The position numbers were made by a program, and so were the translations under genes. The notes beneath the pieces were generated by a model. It was not told the origin of the DNA. It did not search any database and saw only the letters and a program-made list of their open reading frames with translations. Shown here one piece after another: positions 1-8,806 of a DNA stretch of 51,787 nucleotides (positions are counted from its first letter, which is position 1; each line of letters begins with the position of its first letter). The DNA comes from Altibacter sp. (GTDB lineage Bacteria; Bacteroidota; Bacteroidia; Flavobacteriales; Flavobacteriaceae): contig NZTP01000094.1 of the NCBI GenBank assembly GCA_002696485.1, forward strand, positions 12,502 through 64,288, in the 5' to 3' direction.

Positions 1-165
1 ACACATAACCACCCAAGCGGTAAATTACAACCGAGCGAAAACGATAAAAGGCTTACAACCAAAATTAAAAATGCGTCTGGAATATTTGATATTAAACTTC
101 TTGACCATTTGATACTTGCGCCCGATGGGGATTATTATAGTTTTTCCGATAACGGAATTTTGTAA
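1..165 (+). CDS. RadC-like JAB/MPN domain protein, C-terminal fragment
   Basis: Frame 1 is open from the first base to a TAA at 163-165, giving 54 residues. It starts inside the JAMM metal motif: H2 and H4 (HNHPSG), S12 and D15 fit the H-x-H-x7-S-x2-D pattern, followed by the family's LLDHLIL segment and a YYSFSDNG ending. RadC-like proteins are putative metal-dependent JAB-domain hydrolases and are very common as accessory genes of Bacteroidota ICEs; their role there is not established. The start lies outside the window. The next small ORF follows after 11 bp and is probably co-transcribed. Confidence 0.85.
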   Translation, partial: THNHPSGKLQPSENDKRLTTKIKNASGIFDIKLLDHLILAPDGDYYSFSDNGIL

Positions 166-176
166 AACGAAAAGCT

Positions 177-374
177 ATGATTTATCTCAATTTTACAGAT
201 TTAAGCGAGGAAGCCCAAGAACGTCTTTTGGAAAGTTCCAAAGAAGATGTAGAACATAAATTTGGCGATGCCATCCGAAAGTATGCAAAGGAACATTGCA
301 CCAACTTTGAAACGATGATTGAAGAAGAAGCATTGAAAAACCTTTATACCTATACTTATGTTTTCAATATCTAA
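177..374 (+). CDS. small hypothetical protein
   Basis: ATG-initiated ORF of 65 codons that begins 11 bp after the RadC-like gene and is followed closely by a good terminator at 397-428. The product is acidic, rich in Glu and Lys, predicted to be mostly helical, and has no signal peptide or membrane segment. I do not recognise the family. Position, spacing and the terminator argue that it is real and forms the end of the RadC transcription unit. No function can be assigned. Confidence 0.6.
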   Translation: MIYLNFTDLSEEAQERLLESSKEDVEHKFGDAIRKYAKEHCTNFETMIEEEALKNLYTYTYVFNI

Positions 375-396
375 ACAAAGCCAAATATGACCTTCA

Positions 397-428
397 AGAC
401 CTTTGAATTTTCGAAGGTCTTTTTTTTT
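397..428 (+). terminator. Rho-independent terminator after the radC-like unit
   Basis: AGACCTTTGA (397-406) pairs with TCGAAGGTCT (411-420) across a 4-base ATTT loop, with one G-T wobble pair. A run of nine T (420-428) follows. It lies 22 bp after the small ORF and separates it from the mobilisation region. Confidence 0.8.
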
Positions 429-429
429 C

Positions 430-769
430 TAATCCGCAATTCAAATGAATTATCCGCAAAGATTTTAATTTTTTAGTGAGGATAAATCTGTTTTTCAATT
501 TTCTATTTCTTAAAAAATCCAGTTCGTTTTTTCTGCCAGTAAAACGCCATTACCTTTTGTAATGGTATGGATTTTTGTCCCGCGAGCGGGACGAAAAGGA
601 ATAGCAAGAGGGCAACACGCTGCGCGATGTTGAGCATTCCTTTTCGATTTCAAACCATTGAAAATTAGGTATTTGGGGGTTTAGCGATTTTTTAATTCCC
701 TAAATCGGCATCATTTTTCACGGAAAAACCGTGTCAGCCCAGTAAAACAAGTAAATTTTTCACGGAAAA
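430..769. other. non-coding mobilisation leader, candidate oriT region
   Basis: About 340 bp with no convincing gene, directly upstream of the mob genes, which is where an oriT is expected. It is unusually rich in dyads: CCATTAC/GTAATGG (547-553, 559-565); GTCCCGC/GCGGGAC (577-583, 586-592); an 11-bp perfect pair CGAAAAGGAAT (592-602) and ATTCCTTTTCG (636-646) enclosing a smaller CAACA/TGTTG pair; CGATTT/AAATCG (685-690, 702-707); and CACGG/CCGTG (719-723, 729-733). The nic site cannot be named from the sequence alone. Calling it oriT is inference from position and structure. Confidence 0.5.
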
Positions 770-770
770 A
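714..770. promoter_or_regulatory. duplicated palindromic 15-mer, candidate operator of the mob operon
   Basis: The 15-mer TTTTTCACGGAAAAA occurs at 714-728 and again at 756-770. Each copy is itself a dyad (TTTTTC, ACG spacer, GAAAAA). The second copy ends on the A of the ATG of the BfmA-like gene. Two dyads 42 bp apart and touching a start codon look like binding sites for a dimeric repressor or relaxosome protein; the BfmA/BtgA-like product is an obvious candidate. This is inference. Confidence 0.5.
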
Positions 771-1168
771 TGGATAAAGGATATGAAAAAGAGAGGTTCG
801 AGAGCGTAAGCATCAAAAGTTCGGTGGTAAGAAAGTTTAGAAGGTATTGCCGGAATATTTCAAAATCACAGTCGATGGCGTTGCTGTTAATGATAGAATT
901 TTTTGAGGACAATGGCATTTCGCCTACGGAATCGATGGGACCTAAAATGCAGACTTTGGAAAACTTGATAAAGAAACGAATCAATGGCGTAATTGCCATT
1001 CTGAAGGACATCGAAAAGAGCCAAACGAAACCTACCGTGGCGATGATGGAAACCTTATTTAAAGAGGCAGAACCGAAGAAAAAACCATTGATTTTGGAGA
1101 AGAAAAATGTTGAGAAAATGACGGAAGTACGCTTTAGGGAAAAGCAGAATCCAAGCAACGAATTATAA
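770..1168 (+). CDS. BfmA/BtgA-type mobilisation accessory protein
   Basis: A 132-residue basic protein encoded directly before the relaxase. The N-terminal half (SVSIKSSVVRKFRRYCR, then a hydrophobic helix SMALLLMIEFFEDNGISP) has the arrangement of the small DNA-binding mobilisation proteins BfmA/BtgA of Bacteroidota elements, which help the relaxase at oriT. The C-terminal half is charged and probably helical. The ATG at 770 overlaps the second copy of a palindromic 15-mer, suggesting autoregulation. The relaxase follows after 10 bp and the coupling protein after that, so the three form a mob operon. The family call rests on position plus general similarity. Confidence 0.75.
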   Translation: MDKGYEKERFESVSIKSSVVRKFRRYCRNISKSQSMALLLMIEFFEDNGISPTESMGPKMQTLENLIKKRINGVIAILKDIEKSQTKPTVAMMETLFKEAEPKKKPLILEKKNVEKMTEVRFREKQNPSNEL

Positions 1169-1178
1169 AATAGTAGTT

Positions 1179-2210
1179 ATGTATATCACAATCACAGCAC
1201 AAAAGTTGGGCAAAACTTACGGTCAAAGTTCAGCAGGTTTTGTAGCCTATTTGGAAAAGGAAAATCAAGGTTTGGAACAAGAAGAAATGGAACACTTTTT
1301 TAACCAGTATGGCGATGAAATTTCAGCCAAGGAAGTTGTTAATGAAATTGACGGGAATACTGCCAAACTCAAAAACAAAGAACCTAAATTTTATTCCATT
1401 ACGGTCAGCCCTTCTAAATATGAATTGACTCGATTGGAAAACAGTAGCGCCGATTTAAAAAGGTACACCCGAGAGTTGATGAAAGACTATGTGAAATGTT
1501 TTAATCGCGAAATAAATGGAAGGGCAATTACTGTGGATGACATAAAGTATTATGCTAAAATCGAACACCAACGAACATTTAAGGGAACAGATAGGCAGAT
1601 TCGAGAAAATCAACCTTACGCCACAAAAATTCTTCAACTAAAAAACCACATCAGAAAGATAGAAAATGGCGAAAGAATAGGGAATATAGATAAACTGAAA
1701 TTAAAAATCGGCAAATTGGAACGAGATGCACCGCACCAACAAAATGGAATTCGGATTGTACAGGGAATGCAGAAAGCAGGCAACCAAAGCCACATCCATA
1801 TTATTGTAAGTAGGAAAGATGCGACCAATTCGGTCAGTCTTTCCCCAGGAAGCAAATACAAATCTTCTGAAGTTGAAATGCACGGTAAAAAAGTGGGAAG
1901 GGGCTTTGACAGGGATATGTTTTTTGAGAAGGCAGAAAAGACCTTTGACAAGACTTTTGGCTACCAACGCAATTTTGCAGAGACCTATAAAGCCCGAAAG
2001 GATTTCGTAAAGAATCCCAACCTATACTTTGCCGCATTGATGAAGTTGCCAGCAAATGAAAAAGCGATGGCTTTTAAGCTAATGCACAAAACCGGATTAC
2101 CAGTAATTCCAAATATCCCTACAAATCAGGCACAAATGGCATTGCGGATTTTCAAAAGATTACGGCAAGGGGTCGATGTGGCCATCAAATCAAGTTCCAT
2201 AGGTATTTAA
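1179..2210 (+). CDS. relaxase / MobB-type mobilisation protein (DUF5712-like)
   Basis: A 343-residue protein expected to nick oriT and lead the transferred strand. The segment NQSHIHIIVSRKD (about residues 201-213) resembles the metal-binding H-x-H-x-x-V-S motif of MOB relaxases, and a Tyr-containing N-terminal stretch (ITAQKLGKTYGQSSAGFVAYLEKE is split by a conserved-looking G-S-S-G turn) precedes it. The middle is strongly charged and the C-terminal part is helical. In Flavobacteriaceae ICEs the gene downstream of BfmA/BtgA is regularly a relaxase of the DUF5712 group, and the context here matches: BfmA-like upstream, VirD4-like coupling protein 8 bp downstream. The catalytic Tyr cannot be fixed by eye. 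Confidence 0.8.
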   Translation: MYITITAQKLGKTYGQSSAGFVAYLEKENQGLEQEEMEHFFNQYGDEISAKEVVNEIDGNTAKLKNKEPKFYSITVSPSKYELTRLENSSADLKRYTRELMKDYVKCFNREINGRAITVDDIKYYAKIEHQRTFKGTDRQIRENQPYATKILQLKNHIRKIENGERIGNIDKLKLKIGKLERDAPHQQNGIRIVQGMQKAGNQSHIHIIVSRKDATNSVSLSPGSKYKSSEVEMHGKKVGRGFDRDMFFEKAEKTFDKTFGYQRNFAETYKARKDFVKNPNLYFAALMKLPANEKAMAFKLMHKTGLPVIPNIPTNQAQMALRIFKRLRQGVDVAIKSSSIGI

Positions 2211-2218
2211 TTTAGGTA

Positions 2219-3799
2219 ATGGAAATCGACAATTTATATCACATTTTAATCTTTATTGTACTGGTCAGTTCTGTATTTTACTTACTGTATAGAATCACAA
2301 AATACGCCTTTGCTTTAAATTTTCTGTCCATTATTGCGCTATCAACTTGGATTTACGATTCAGCGCAATTAGTTCAAGGTTCACTTTACTTGATTTGCCC
2401 CTTACTTCTAATCAATACTGTGCTTTACGTTTTTCTTCATAAATCAGACAAAACAGTAAACATCAATAACATCTATCAAGTCAGCTTTAAATCGAACAAG
2501 GGCATTTTCAAGATTGAGAATATAAAAAGAGGGGCATCGGTCATTGGTTCTGCCGGAAGCGGAAAAACCGAAAGTGTGGTGTATGGTTTTCTAAAACACT
2601 TTCAGAAACATTCTTTTTGTGGTGTCATCCACGACTATAAGGATTTTGAAATTACCGAAATGGCATACCCGCTTTTCAGGGATTCCGACATCCCTTTCAA
2701 AGTAATTTCATTTGACAGAATTATCCATCGGGTCAATCCCATAGCACCAAAATATCTTGAAAATGAGGAAAGTGTAAACGAGGTATCAAGGGTATTGATT
2801 GAAAACCTTTTAGAACAGAGAGAAGCAGGCACAACTGGAACGACCAAATTTTTCAATGATGCAGCTGAAGGTTTGATAGGTGGTTTGATTTGGAAATTGA
2901 AAACATCATACCCCCACTTTTGTACATTGCCCCATCTAATCGCCGTTTATCAATATTTGGACACAGATAGCCTTGTTTCATTTTTGGAAACCAATACCAC
3001 GTCGAGAGCGATGGCAGATGCCTTTATAAGTGGAAAGGATTCAGAGCGACAAACCGCAGGAGTAAAAAGCACATTGGCTAATGCACTCAAACGTATCAGT
3101 ACGCAACGAATATTTATGGCATTATCGGCAGACGAAGTACCCTTAAATATCAATCATAAAGAGAATCCAGCGGTCATTTCAGTAGTGAACAATCCCAAAT
3201 TTGAGACTTCGTATTCGCCTGTAATAGCTACTATCATACACACAATTACGAAGCAAATGAGTGTCCGCAATTCAATTCCTTCCTTTCTTCTGATGGAAGA
3301 AGCACCAACCATTCGCTTATTGAATATGCACCGTATTCCGGCAACACTTCGTAGTTATGATATAGTTACTATTTACGTAATGCAGGATAAAATCCAGAAC
3401 GATATGATGTATGGCGACAAAGCGAGCAAAGCGATATTGAGCAATCTTTCCTATCAATTTTTCGGCAAGGTCAATGACCCAGATACCGCCAAATATTATG
3501 AGCGTTTTTTTGAAATCGTAAAAAAAGAAACCACAAGTGTTAATCGTGGCTATAATTTGAATTTTGATACACGTATCACAACTGGAGAGCGCGAAATTCC
3601 CAAGATAAGAGCAGATGTATTCTTTCGCTTAAAACAAGGAGAATTTATTACTTATGCTGATGGAACAGACAAAAAAGTTCAGTTCAGGTTATCTAAAATC
3701 AAAAGACAGTTACCGCAGGAAATAAAGGAATATTCCAATGCAGATTTGGAAGCTAACTTTGAGCGGATTTATGATGAGGCGCGGTCTATATTTAATTGA
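2219..3799 (+). CDS. type IV coupling protein (VirD4/TraG-like ATPase)
   Basis: A 526-residue inner-membrane ATPase that would hand the relaxase-DNA complex to the secretion channel. Two or three hydrophobic helices occupy residues 8-80; the Walker A motif GSAGSGKTES lies near residue 110, and a Walker B-like stretch SFLLMEEAP lies near residue 360. The segment YVMQDKIQND further on is typical of TraG/VirD4 proteins. It is the last gene of the mob operon and ends only 15 bp from the convergent end of the Gabija-like helicase gene, with no visible terminator between them. Length is usual for Bacteroidota coupling proteins. Confidence 0.88.
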   Translation: MEIDNLYHILIFIVLVSSVFYLLYRITKYAFALNFLSIIALSTWIYDSAQLVQGSLYLICPLLLINTVLYVFLHKSDKTVNINNIYQVSFKSNKGIFKIENIKRGASVIGSAGSGKTESVVYGFLKHFQKHSFCGVIHDYKDFEITEMAYPLFRDSDIPFKVISFDRIIHRVNPIAPKYLENEESVNEVSRVLIENLLEQREAGTTGTTKFFNDAAEGLIGGLIWKLKTSYPHFCTLPHLIAVYQYLDTDSLVSFLETNTTSRAMADAFISGKDSERQTAGVKSTLANALKRISTQRIFMALSADEVPLNINHKENPAVISVVNNPKFETSYSPVIATIIHTITKQMSVRNSIPSFLLMEEAPTIRLLNMHRIPATLRSYDIVTIYVMQDKIQNDMMYGDKASKAILSNLSYQFFGKVNDPDTAKYYERFFEIVKKETTSVNRGYNLNFDTRITTGEREIPKIRADVFFRLKQGEFITYADGTDKKVQFRLSKIKRQLPQEIKEYSNADLEANFERIYDEARSIFN

Positions 3800-3814
3800 A
3801 GTGCGATGAAAATT

Positions 3815-5623
3815 TTATTCAATATTTATGATTGAAATATCCTTACCAAATTTTTCTTTCAATTGAGCTTCGGTTATTTTTTCTGGGAATGCCATAGCCA
3901 ATAAGTGTTTAGGTCTCGACATAGCCACGTAGATTATACGTTTCTTTTCCTTAATAAAATGCTCATTATCTGGCTCTAAATCTCTGAAATTAATATTACT
4001 TGCGTGATTTCTTTCGTCAAAAAATATGAGAATAGCATCCAAAGTTTTTCCCTTTACTTGATGAACTGTGGTAAGGGAGCTGGTCTTTTCTATATCCACC
4101 CGATTAAAATGGTGCGAAACTGGTTCGGTACGTGTGGATTTTAAAAAGAATTTTGATGTTTTTTTCAATCCAAAGTTTATATCAAAATCGAGATTTAATG
4201 CCTTCTTTACATACGCAGGACACAAATCTGACCATTGCTCTACAGTATGTGACAGCTCTGGCAGTCCTTCTACAAATTTTATAATATGTGCATTAAACAA
4301 AAAATCAGTTTTTAGTTTAGCTCTTAAATGACCGAACTCGGAAAAATCAAGACCTTGATTTTCTAAAGTTATTATAATATTTCTTGCAATGTTTATGGCA
4401 TCTTTCAAATTGTTGTCATCATATTCTATTTTTGCCGTAATAAGGTCGTAAGCCAGTTGATTGTGCCAAGGTTTTTGTTGTGCATCCCTACCAAGCATTT
4501 TGTTTCTTACGCTATTTCCCCTTACAACGACCTTCAATTTCTGGTAGCCTTTACCATTACAGTACAACTCAAAATTGTTTATTATTTCCCCTCTATCATT
4601 TGTTTTATAACGATAAATCATCAGAGACTCGTTTAGGTCTGTTTTACAGGCACTTTTAATAGTACGTTCAGCAACAGGTCTTAATAATGAAAAGCAATCT
4701 ATAATTCGCTGTGGCGACCTTCTATTGTAAGATAAATCCAGACCTTGATAGTCTTCGTGGTTATACTTTTCCAGAAATAATTGAGGGTTGGCATCCCTGA
4801 ATTCATATAAGCTTTGATAGGGGTCACCAATGAATTCAATATTTTTTAAACCCTGTTTATTCAATTCTTCGAAAATTTGATGTTGCATAAGCGAATTATC
4901 CTGTGCTTCATCAACAATAATGTGAGGAAATCTTTTGACCAACCATTTACTGATTCTTGGATTTTTTTTGAGAAGTCTTAAAGCAATATAGGCAGAATCA
5001 TTAGTAGTTATAAGACCTTTTTCGAATTGCCATTTCTTGATATATTCGCAATACTTTTTAAAAACGGCCATATCAACTTTGTCAGCTGAAGGAGCATTGC
5101 CGTTTACGGAATAACTTCCATCCGGTTCTAATCTTATTTCTGATGGTAAGTATTGATAATACATACTTCTGTTGGTTTTTGCCTTAAAAGAGTTCATAGG
5201 ATTCTTAAGTCCATCGACCAACTGACCTTTGTTGTTTTTGTATTTGGTTTTCCAAAATGAATCCAAACGTTTGTTGTTTTCCAGTATTTGTGGTCTTGCA
5301 AAATTTCTTTCCAAGAGATAGTAAAAGGGTAATGTAATGTAAGTGTTGATAAAACTATCAATGGTACTTACCTGATGTGGGTAATGCAAGGATTGACCGT
5401 TAAGTTCATTGTATGTTAGATTTATTTCATCCTTGGCAGCATTAGTAAACGAAAGACAAGCAATTCCGGAATGATTGCCATACGTACTTTTATATTCTTT
5501 TTCAAGGTTGATTATCTTTTGTGCAATAGCAGTTGTCTTTCCGCCACCAGGACAGGCATTTAAGACGACTCTGCCTTTTGCATCTAAATAATTTTGTAAT
5601 TCTTCTGTAATATCTAATTTCAT
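3815..5623 (-). CDS. UvrD/Rep-like superfamily 1 helicase, Gabija GajB-like
   Basis: A 602-residue SF1 helicase. Motif I is CPGGGKTTAIA near residue 25, motif II VDEAQD near residue 238, motif III GDPYQSLYEFR near 262, a motif V-like TTVHQVKGKTLD near 513 and motif VI VAMSRPKHLLAMA near 570. Its ATG overlaps the TGA of the upstream OLD-family gene (ATGA), so the two are translationally coupled. An OLD-type nuclease followed by a UvrD-like helicase is the arrangement of the Gabija antiphage system, where GajB senses or generates DNA ends for GajA. The protein is about 100 residues longer than the best known GajB, so this is a Gabija-like variant; a general OLD/UvrD pair is the alternative. Confidence 0.82.
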   Translation of the reverse strand: MKLDITEELQNYLDAKGRVVLNACPGGGKTTAIAQKIINLEKEYKSTYGNHSGIACLSFTNAAKDEINLTYNELNGQSLHYPHQVSTIDSFINTYITLPFYYLLERNFARPQILENNKRLDSFWKTKYKNNKGQLVDGLKNPMNSFKAKTNRSMYYQYLPSEIRLEPDGSYSVNGNAPSADKVDMAVFKKYCEYIKKWQFEKGLITTNDSAYIALRLLKKNPRISKWLVKRFPHIIVDEAQDNSLMQHQIFEELNKQGLKNIEFIGDPYQSLYEFRDANPQLFLEKYNHEDYQGLDLSYNRRSPQRIIDCFSLLRPVAERTIKSACKTDLNESLMIYRYKTNDRGEIINNFELYCNGKGYQKLKVVVRGNSVRNKMLGRDAQQKPWHNQLAYDLITAKIEYDDNNLKDAINIARNIIITLENQGLDFSEFGHLRAKLKTDFLFNAHIIKFVEGLPELSHTVEQWSDLCPAYVKKALNLDFDINFGLKKTSKFFLKSTRTEPVSHHFNRVDIEKTSSLTTVHQVKGKTLDAILIFFDERNHASNINFRDLEPDNEHFIKEKKRIIYVAMSRPKHLLAMAFPEKITEAQLKEKFGKDISIINIE

Positions 5624-7551
5624 TCCGTTCCCTTCAAATGCTTTAGACTTTTAAGGATATATTTTGGGATTATAAATTCCTTTCGTGCCCGTTTTAAATT
5701 TTTAAGAATGTAGAAGGAAAAGTTTTGGGAAAAAGCCCCTTTTGGGGGGAATGATTTCCAAAGTAGAATTGCTGCTTTTCTTTGTTGGTCATCAGTGAGT
5801 TCTTCAGTAATCACAGCATCAATATAATTTAAAATTGCTTCCGCTTTTTCAGGTCTTTTATTTTTAATGTATTTAAAGAGGAAATTATTTTCAACACCTT
5901 CTTTTGTTTTGGGAATATTAGCAAGTGCTAATTCATATTCGAGTGTCTTTTCGGCAAAGAAGATTTTGATAGTTTCTTTTTCATTGATGACTGAAGTGAT
6001 GTTTGGAATTCTGGACGAAACTTCTGCACCTTGAATAGCAGCATCTAGTTCATCAAGTTTTTTGTAATCCTCAACAAGAAGGTTATCAAATAAATATTCT
6101 TTTCTCTTTGAGGCGGGAAACTTATCGTTGTCCGTTAAGATTGAAACAGGCTTATTAATTGATTTTTCAGGTTGATTTGAATTAAATAAGTGGACAAACG
6201 GATAAAAACTTGTGCCACCAACATTGACAAGTTCAATTCTGTAATCTTCTAACCTGTATTCTTTAACTGCTGTAAAAGCTGAAATTAAAAGTTCTTCTGA
6301 AATGCCCTCTACAAAAAGAACAGATTTGGCAAATAGCAATTGGGATTTGGTCACATCGATATACCTTTCCAACTGATTTTTTCTAAATTTAAAATTTCCA
6401 ACCGTCAATTTTTTAGCTTTGACAGTATCTTCAATAATTTCTTCTACAACTCTATCTTGAAATTGCTTGTTTAATCGAAATGCCTTGCCATCCAATAAGA
6501 TTAAGTTTTTTAAAGGCACTTTGGATGTTAGTGTGGGCGAATGGGTAGTTATAAATAATTGGCTATTTTTAGAAGTACTGGAATCTCGTAAAAAACTATA
6601 CAAACTTAATTGAAGCTGTGGATGAAGATGCGCTTCTGGTTCTTCAATGAGCAAAGCAAAATGAGGAATTTTTGTTTCTTCAATTTGGTCCTTTATGTCC
6701 CCAAGCACAGTAGCAATATAGATAAGGTTATTTTGTCCTAAACTATTTTGCCAAAGTGAAAATCCATCCCCTGCTAAACTGTCCCGATTATGCGGTAAAA
6801 AAGGTTTAATGGCGTTTACGATATATTCGGTTTTGGATTGCTCAATTTGAAGCCCTATCTGATTATCTTTAAATCGCTGATAGATTCCAGAAAGATTATC
6901 ATTTACACCATCACGAGTTTCGGAAACTTCAGATTGTGCCAAAAGCTCATCGTTAGCTTTTCTCATAATGCCTTCGATAACTTCTTCGGATTCATTTTTC
7001 TCGACTCTTCTTTTTATAACACGACCTAAAACATTACCGCGACTTGTCAATAAATCGCGCGTGCTATCACGCAAACCACTTAAATAATAATGTTGAAAAA
7101 CCGAAAATGTGTTAAAGTCTGCTTTTTGACCTTCCACATTACCAGTAAAAAAAGACGAAATGGGATATTTGCCACCTTTGTCCTCATAAGTTAAGGTAAC
7201 CTTTGCATATTCATTCGTATCGTCCTCTGGGTCAATAACCATATACTCATACAATGCACCTTTTTGAGAAGCGGACAAGCCTCTAAAACAAAAGACGATA
7301 GTAATCTTTTCTTCCTTTGTTATGGTAATGTTACCTTCAGCATCTTTCTCTATACTTTCGTGAAAATCAGGGAATCCGACAGAAATATCTCGGATAGGTT
7401 CGCCCATATTATAAAGTAATCTTATAGCATCAATTACTGCTGATTTGTTACTTCCGTTTTCACCGATTAGTATATTAATACTTCGATTAAAATTGAGTTC
7501 CATTTCTTTGATTCCTCTAAAATTTTGAATAAAAAGGTTGGATAGATACAT
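5620..7551 (-). CDS. OLD-family ATP-dependent endonuclease, Gabija GajA-like
   Basis: A 643-residue protein with an N-terminal ABC-type ATPase and C-terminal TOPRIM domain. It begins FIQNFRGIKEMELNF, as RecF/OLD proteins do; Walker A is GENGSNKSA near residue 33, a Walker B-like LLIEEPEAHLHP is near 306, and ITTHSPTLTSKV follows as the switch region. The TOPRIM Glu lies in LFVEGISEELL near residue 417 and the Asp pair in ILTDNDKF near 474. GajA-type enzymes nick or cut DNA when nucleotides are depleted during infection. It is the first gene of a two-gene operon with the helicase. A 10-bp inverted repeat abuts its start codon. It is somewhat longer than typical GajA. Confidence 0.85.
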   Translation of the reverse strand: MYLSNLFIQNFRGIKEMELNFNRSINILIGENGSNKSAVIDAIRLLYNMGEPIRDISVGFPDFHESIEKDAEGNITITKEEKITIVFCFRGLSASQKGALYEYMVIDPEDDTNEYAKVTLTYEDKGGKYPISSFFTGNVEGQKADFNTFSVFQHYYLSGLRDSTRDLLTSRGNVLGRVIKRRVEKNESEEVIEGIMRKANDELLAQSEVSETRDGVNDNLSGIYQRFKDNQIGLQIEQSKTEYIVNAIKPFLPHNRDSLAGDGFSLWQNSLGQNNLIYIATVLGDIKDQIEETKIPHFALLIEEPEAHLHPQLQLSLYSFLRDSSTSKNSQLFITTHSPTLTSKVPLKNLILLDGKAFRLNKQFQDRVVEEIIEDTVKAKKLTVGNFKFRKNQLERYIDVTKSQLLFAKSVLFVEGISEELLISAFTAVKEYRLEDYRIELVNVGGTSFYPFVHLFNSNQPEKSINKPVSILTDNDKFPASKRKEYLFDNLLVEDYKKLDELDAAIQGAEVSSRIPNITSVINEKETIKIFFAEKTLEYELALANIPKTKEGVENNFLFKYIKNKRPEKAEAILNYIDAVITEELTDDQQRKAAILLWKSFPPKGAFSQNFSFYILKNLKRARKEFIIPKYILKSLKHLKGTE

Positions 7552-7578
7552 ATAGGCTAATGTTTATTTTAGCCTATA
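7551..7578 (-). promoter_or_regulatory. perfect 10-bp inverted repeat at the start of the Gabija-like operon
   Basis: TATAGGCTAA (7551-7560) and TTAGCCTATA (7569-7578) are perfect inverted copies with an 8-base spacer. The first base of the repeat is the first base of the GajA-like ATG on the minus strand. It could be an operator, or as RNA a hairpin that covers the start codon. No regulator gene is adjacent. Confidence 0.6.
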
Positions 7579-7615
7579 AATTTAACAAAGATTTTCTGCA
7601 TTTAAAATCACAAGG

Positions 7616-8806
7616 CTACCAAAGCCCAAACCCTTTAAATTCGTCTTTTCTGTAAGCCTTGCTGTGAGATATTTTGGGATTTCTAAAGTATCTCAATTCT
7701 TCTTTAATTTCCTTTGCGTGAGCAATAAATTCTTCGCTCATTTCTGGAATATAGATTGAGCAAATATCATAGTGGTCTTGACCATTTCCATTATTTCCGA
7801 AACCAATACCAATAACTCGTTCAACTGTCGGATTTTCCATTCTCGCTACCACACATCGCAGTTCTAATTCTGCTTCTTTGCCTTCCCAATTTTTAGATGT
7901 CAAGGGCATCAAGACATAACAATGTTTTGCATCGTTAATCGGTTTTAGCATTCTGGCATTAGGTTTTGTTTGAATAGCAATATCTAAAATTCCGCCTAAT
8001 TCTATACGATTGATACGAGACTCTTGATTTATAACTCTCACGGCTTCTTCCAATTCATTTCTTCGTTCATCAGAAGTTTCGTTGGAAATATGATAATCGT
8101 GCAACTGCGTAATCATATAATCCCATATATAGCTTTGTGGTAGAAGCTTTTGCCATTCTGTGTATTCTTCAGATTCTATATAAGAATCCCATAAACCACC
8201 GTCTGAAACCAAAGAATCGACTTTTTCATCAATATCAAGTCCGGTTTGGATATAAAAGGCAAGAAAATCAGATTCTTTGGGCATTGAAAAATATTCCCCT
8301 TTCAAAAATTGTTCTTTATCAATAAGATATTTTGTGAAATCGGATATGGTGTCCAATTCGTTCAACAGAATTGAGGTAGTTTCTTCATCAAAAGTATGAA
8401 TATAGCCTTGACCAAAATCGCCATAGGGCAATGGAAAAGTATTTTTGCTTCCGAAAGCAATAGCAATCCGCAGTATTATTCTTTCTTCTTTTGACGGCAA
8501 CGAAATTTTATTCGTTCTATTCTTGGCGAATACTTCGTCAACATTTTCAAGGAAGCGTTCTGCACCATAAATCTGCTTTGCTGAATCTTCAACCGCTTTT
8601 TTGACCCAACGCTCGTATTGAATATTTTCATCGGTATGATTGGAAACCTGAATATCTTTTACCGATATTATCAATATATAATTACCACAGACGACCAAAA
8701 CATCACAAAGTTCCTTATTTTTTTTACCTATGGGATTAGGGAAATTCCAGAACGGAAGAAATGATTTTTGGCAAAGATGTGCTACATATTGTTCAGAAGA
8801 GGTCAT
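7616..8806 (-). CDS. unknown protein with PD-(D/E)XK-like N-terminus, candidate defence gene
   Basis: A 396-residue soluble protein of no family I can name. Residues 30-55 (KELCDVLVVCGNYILIISVKD) have the layout of a PD-(D/E)XK nuclease core: Asp in a hydrophobic strand, a turn, then a second strand ending in S-V-K; the usual acidic residue before the Lys is replaced by Ser. The C-terminal half includes YVLMPLT and a segment RVIGIGFGNNGNG that look like another alpha/beta fold. It sits alone between a terminator-like hairpin at 8813-8836 and the Gabija-like operon, 64 bp upstream of it on the same strand. The context suggests antiphage defence. That function is inference. Confidence 0.6.
   Translation of the reverse strand: MTSSEQYVAHLCQKSFLPFWNFPNPIGKKNKELCDVLVVCGNYILIISVKDIQVSNHTDENIQYERWVKKAVEDSAKQIYGAERFLENVDEVFAKNRTNKISLPSKEERIILRIAIAFGSKNTFPLPYGDFGQGYIHTFDEETTSILLNELDTISDFTKYLIDKEQFLKGEYFSMPKESDFLAFYIQTGLDIDEKVDSLVSDGGLWDSYIESEEYTEWQKLLPQSYIWDYMITQLHDYHISNETSDERRNELEEAVRVINQESRINRIELGGILDIAIQTKPNARMLKPINDAKHCYVLMPLTSKNWEGKEAELELRCVVARMENPTVERVIGIGFGNNGNGQDHYDICSIYIPEMSEEFIAHAKEIKEELRYFRNPKISHSKAYRKDEFKGFGLW

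Noticed and set aside
760-1158. Minus-strand frame opposite the BfmA-like gene
   Set aside because: It is the shadow of the plus-strand gene, which has the better start, the operon context and a family resemblance.
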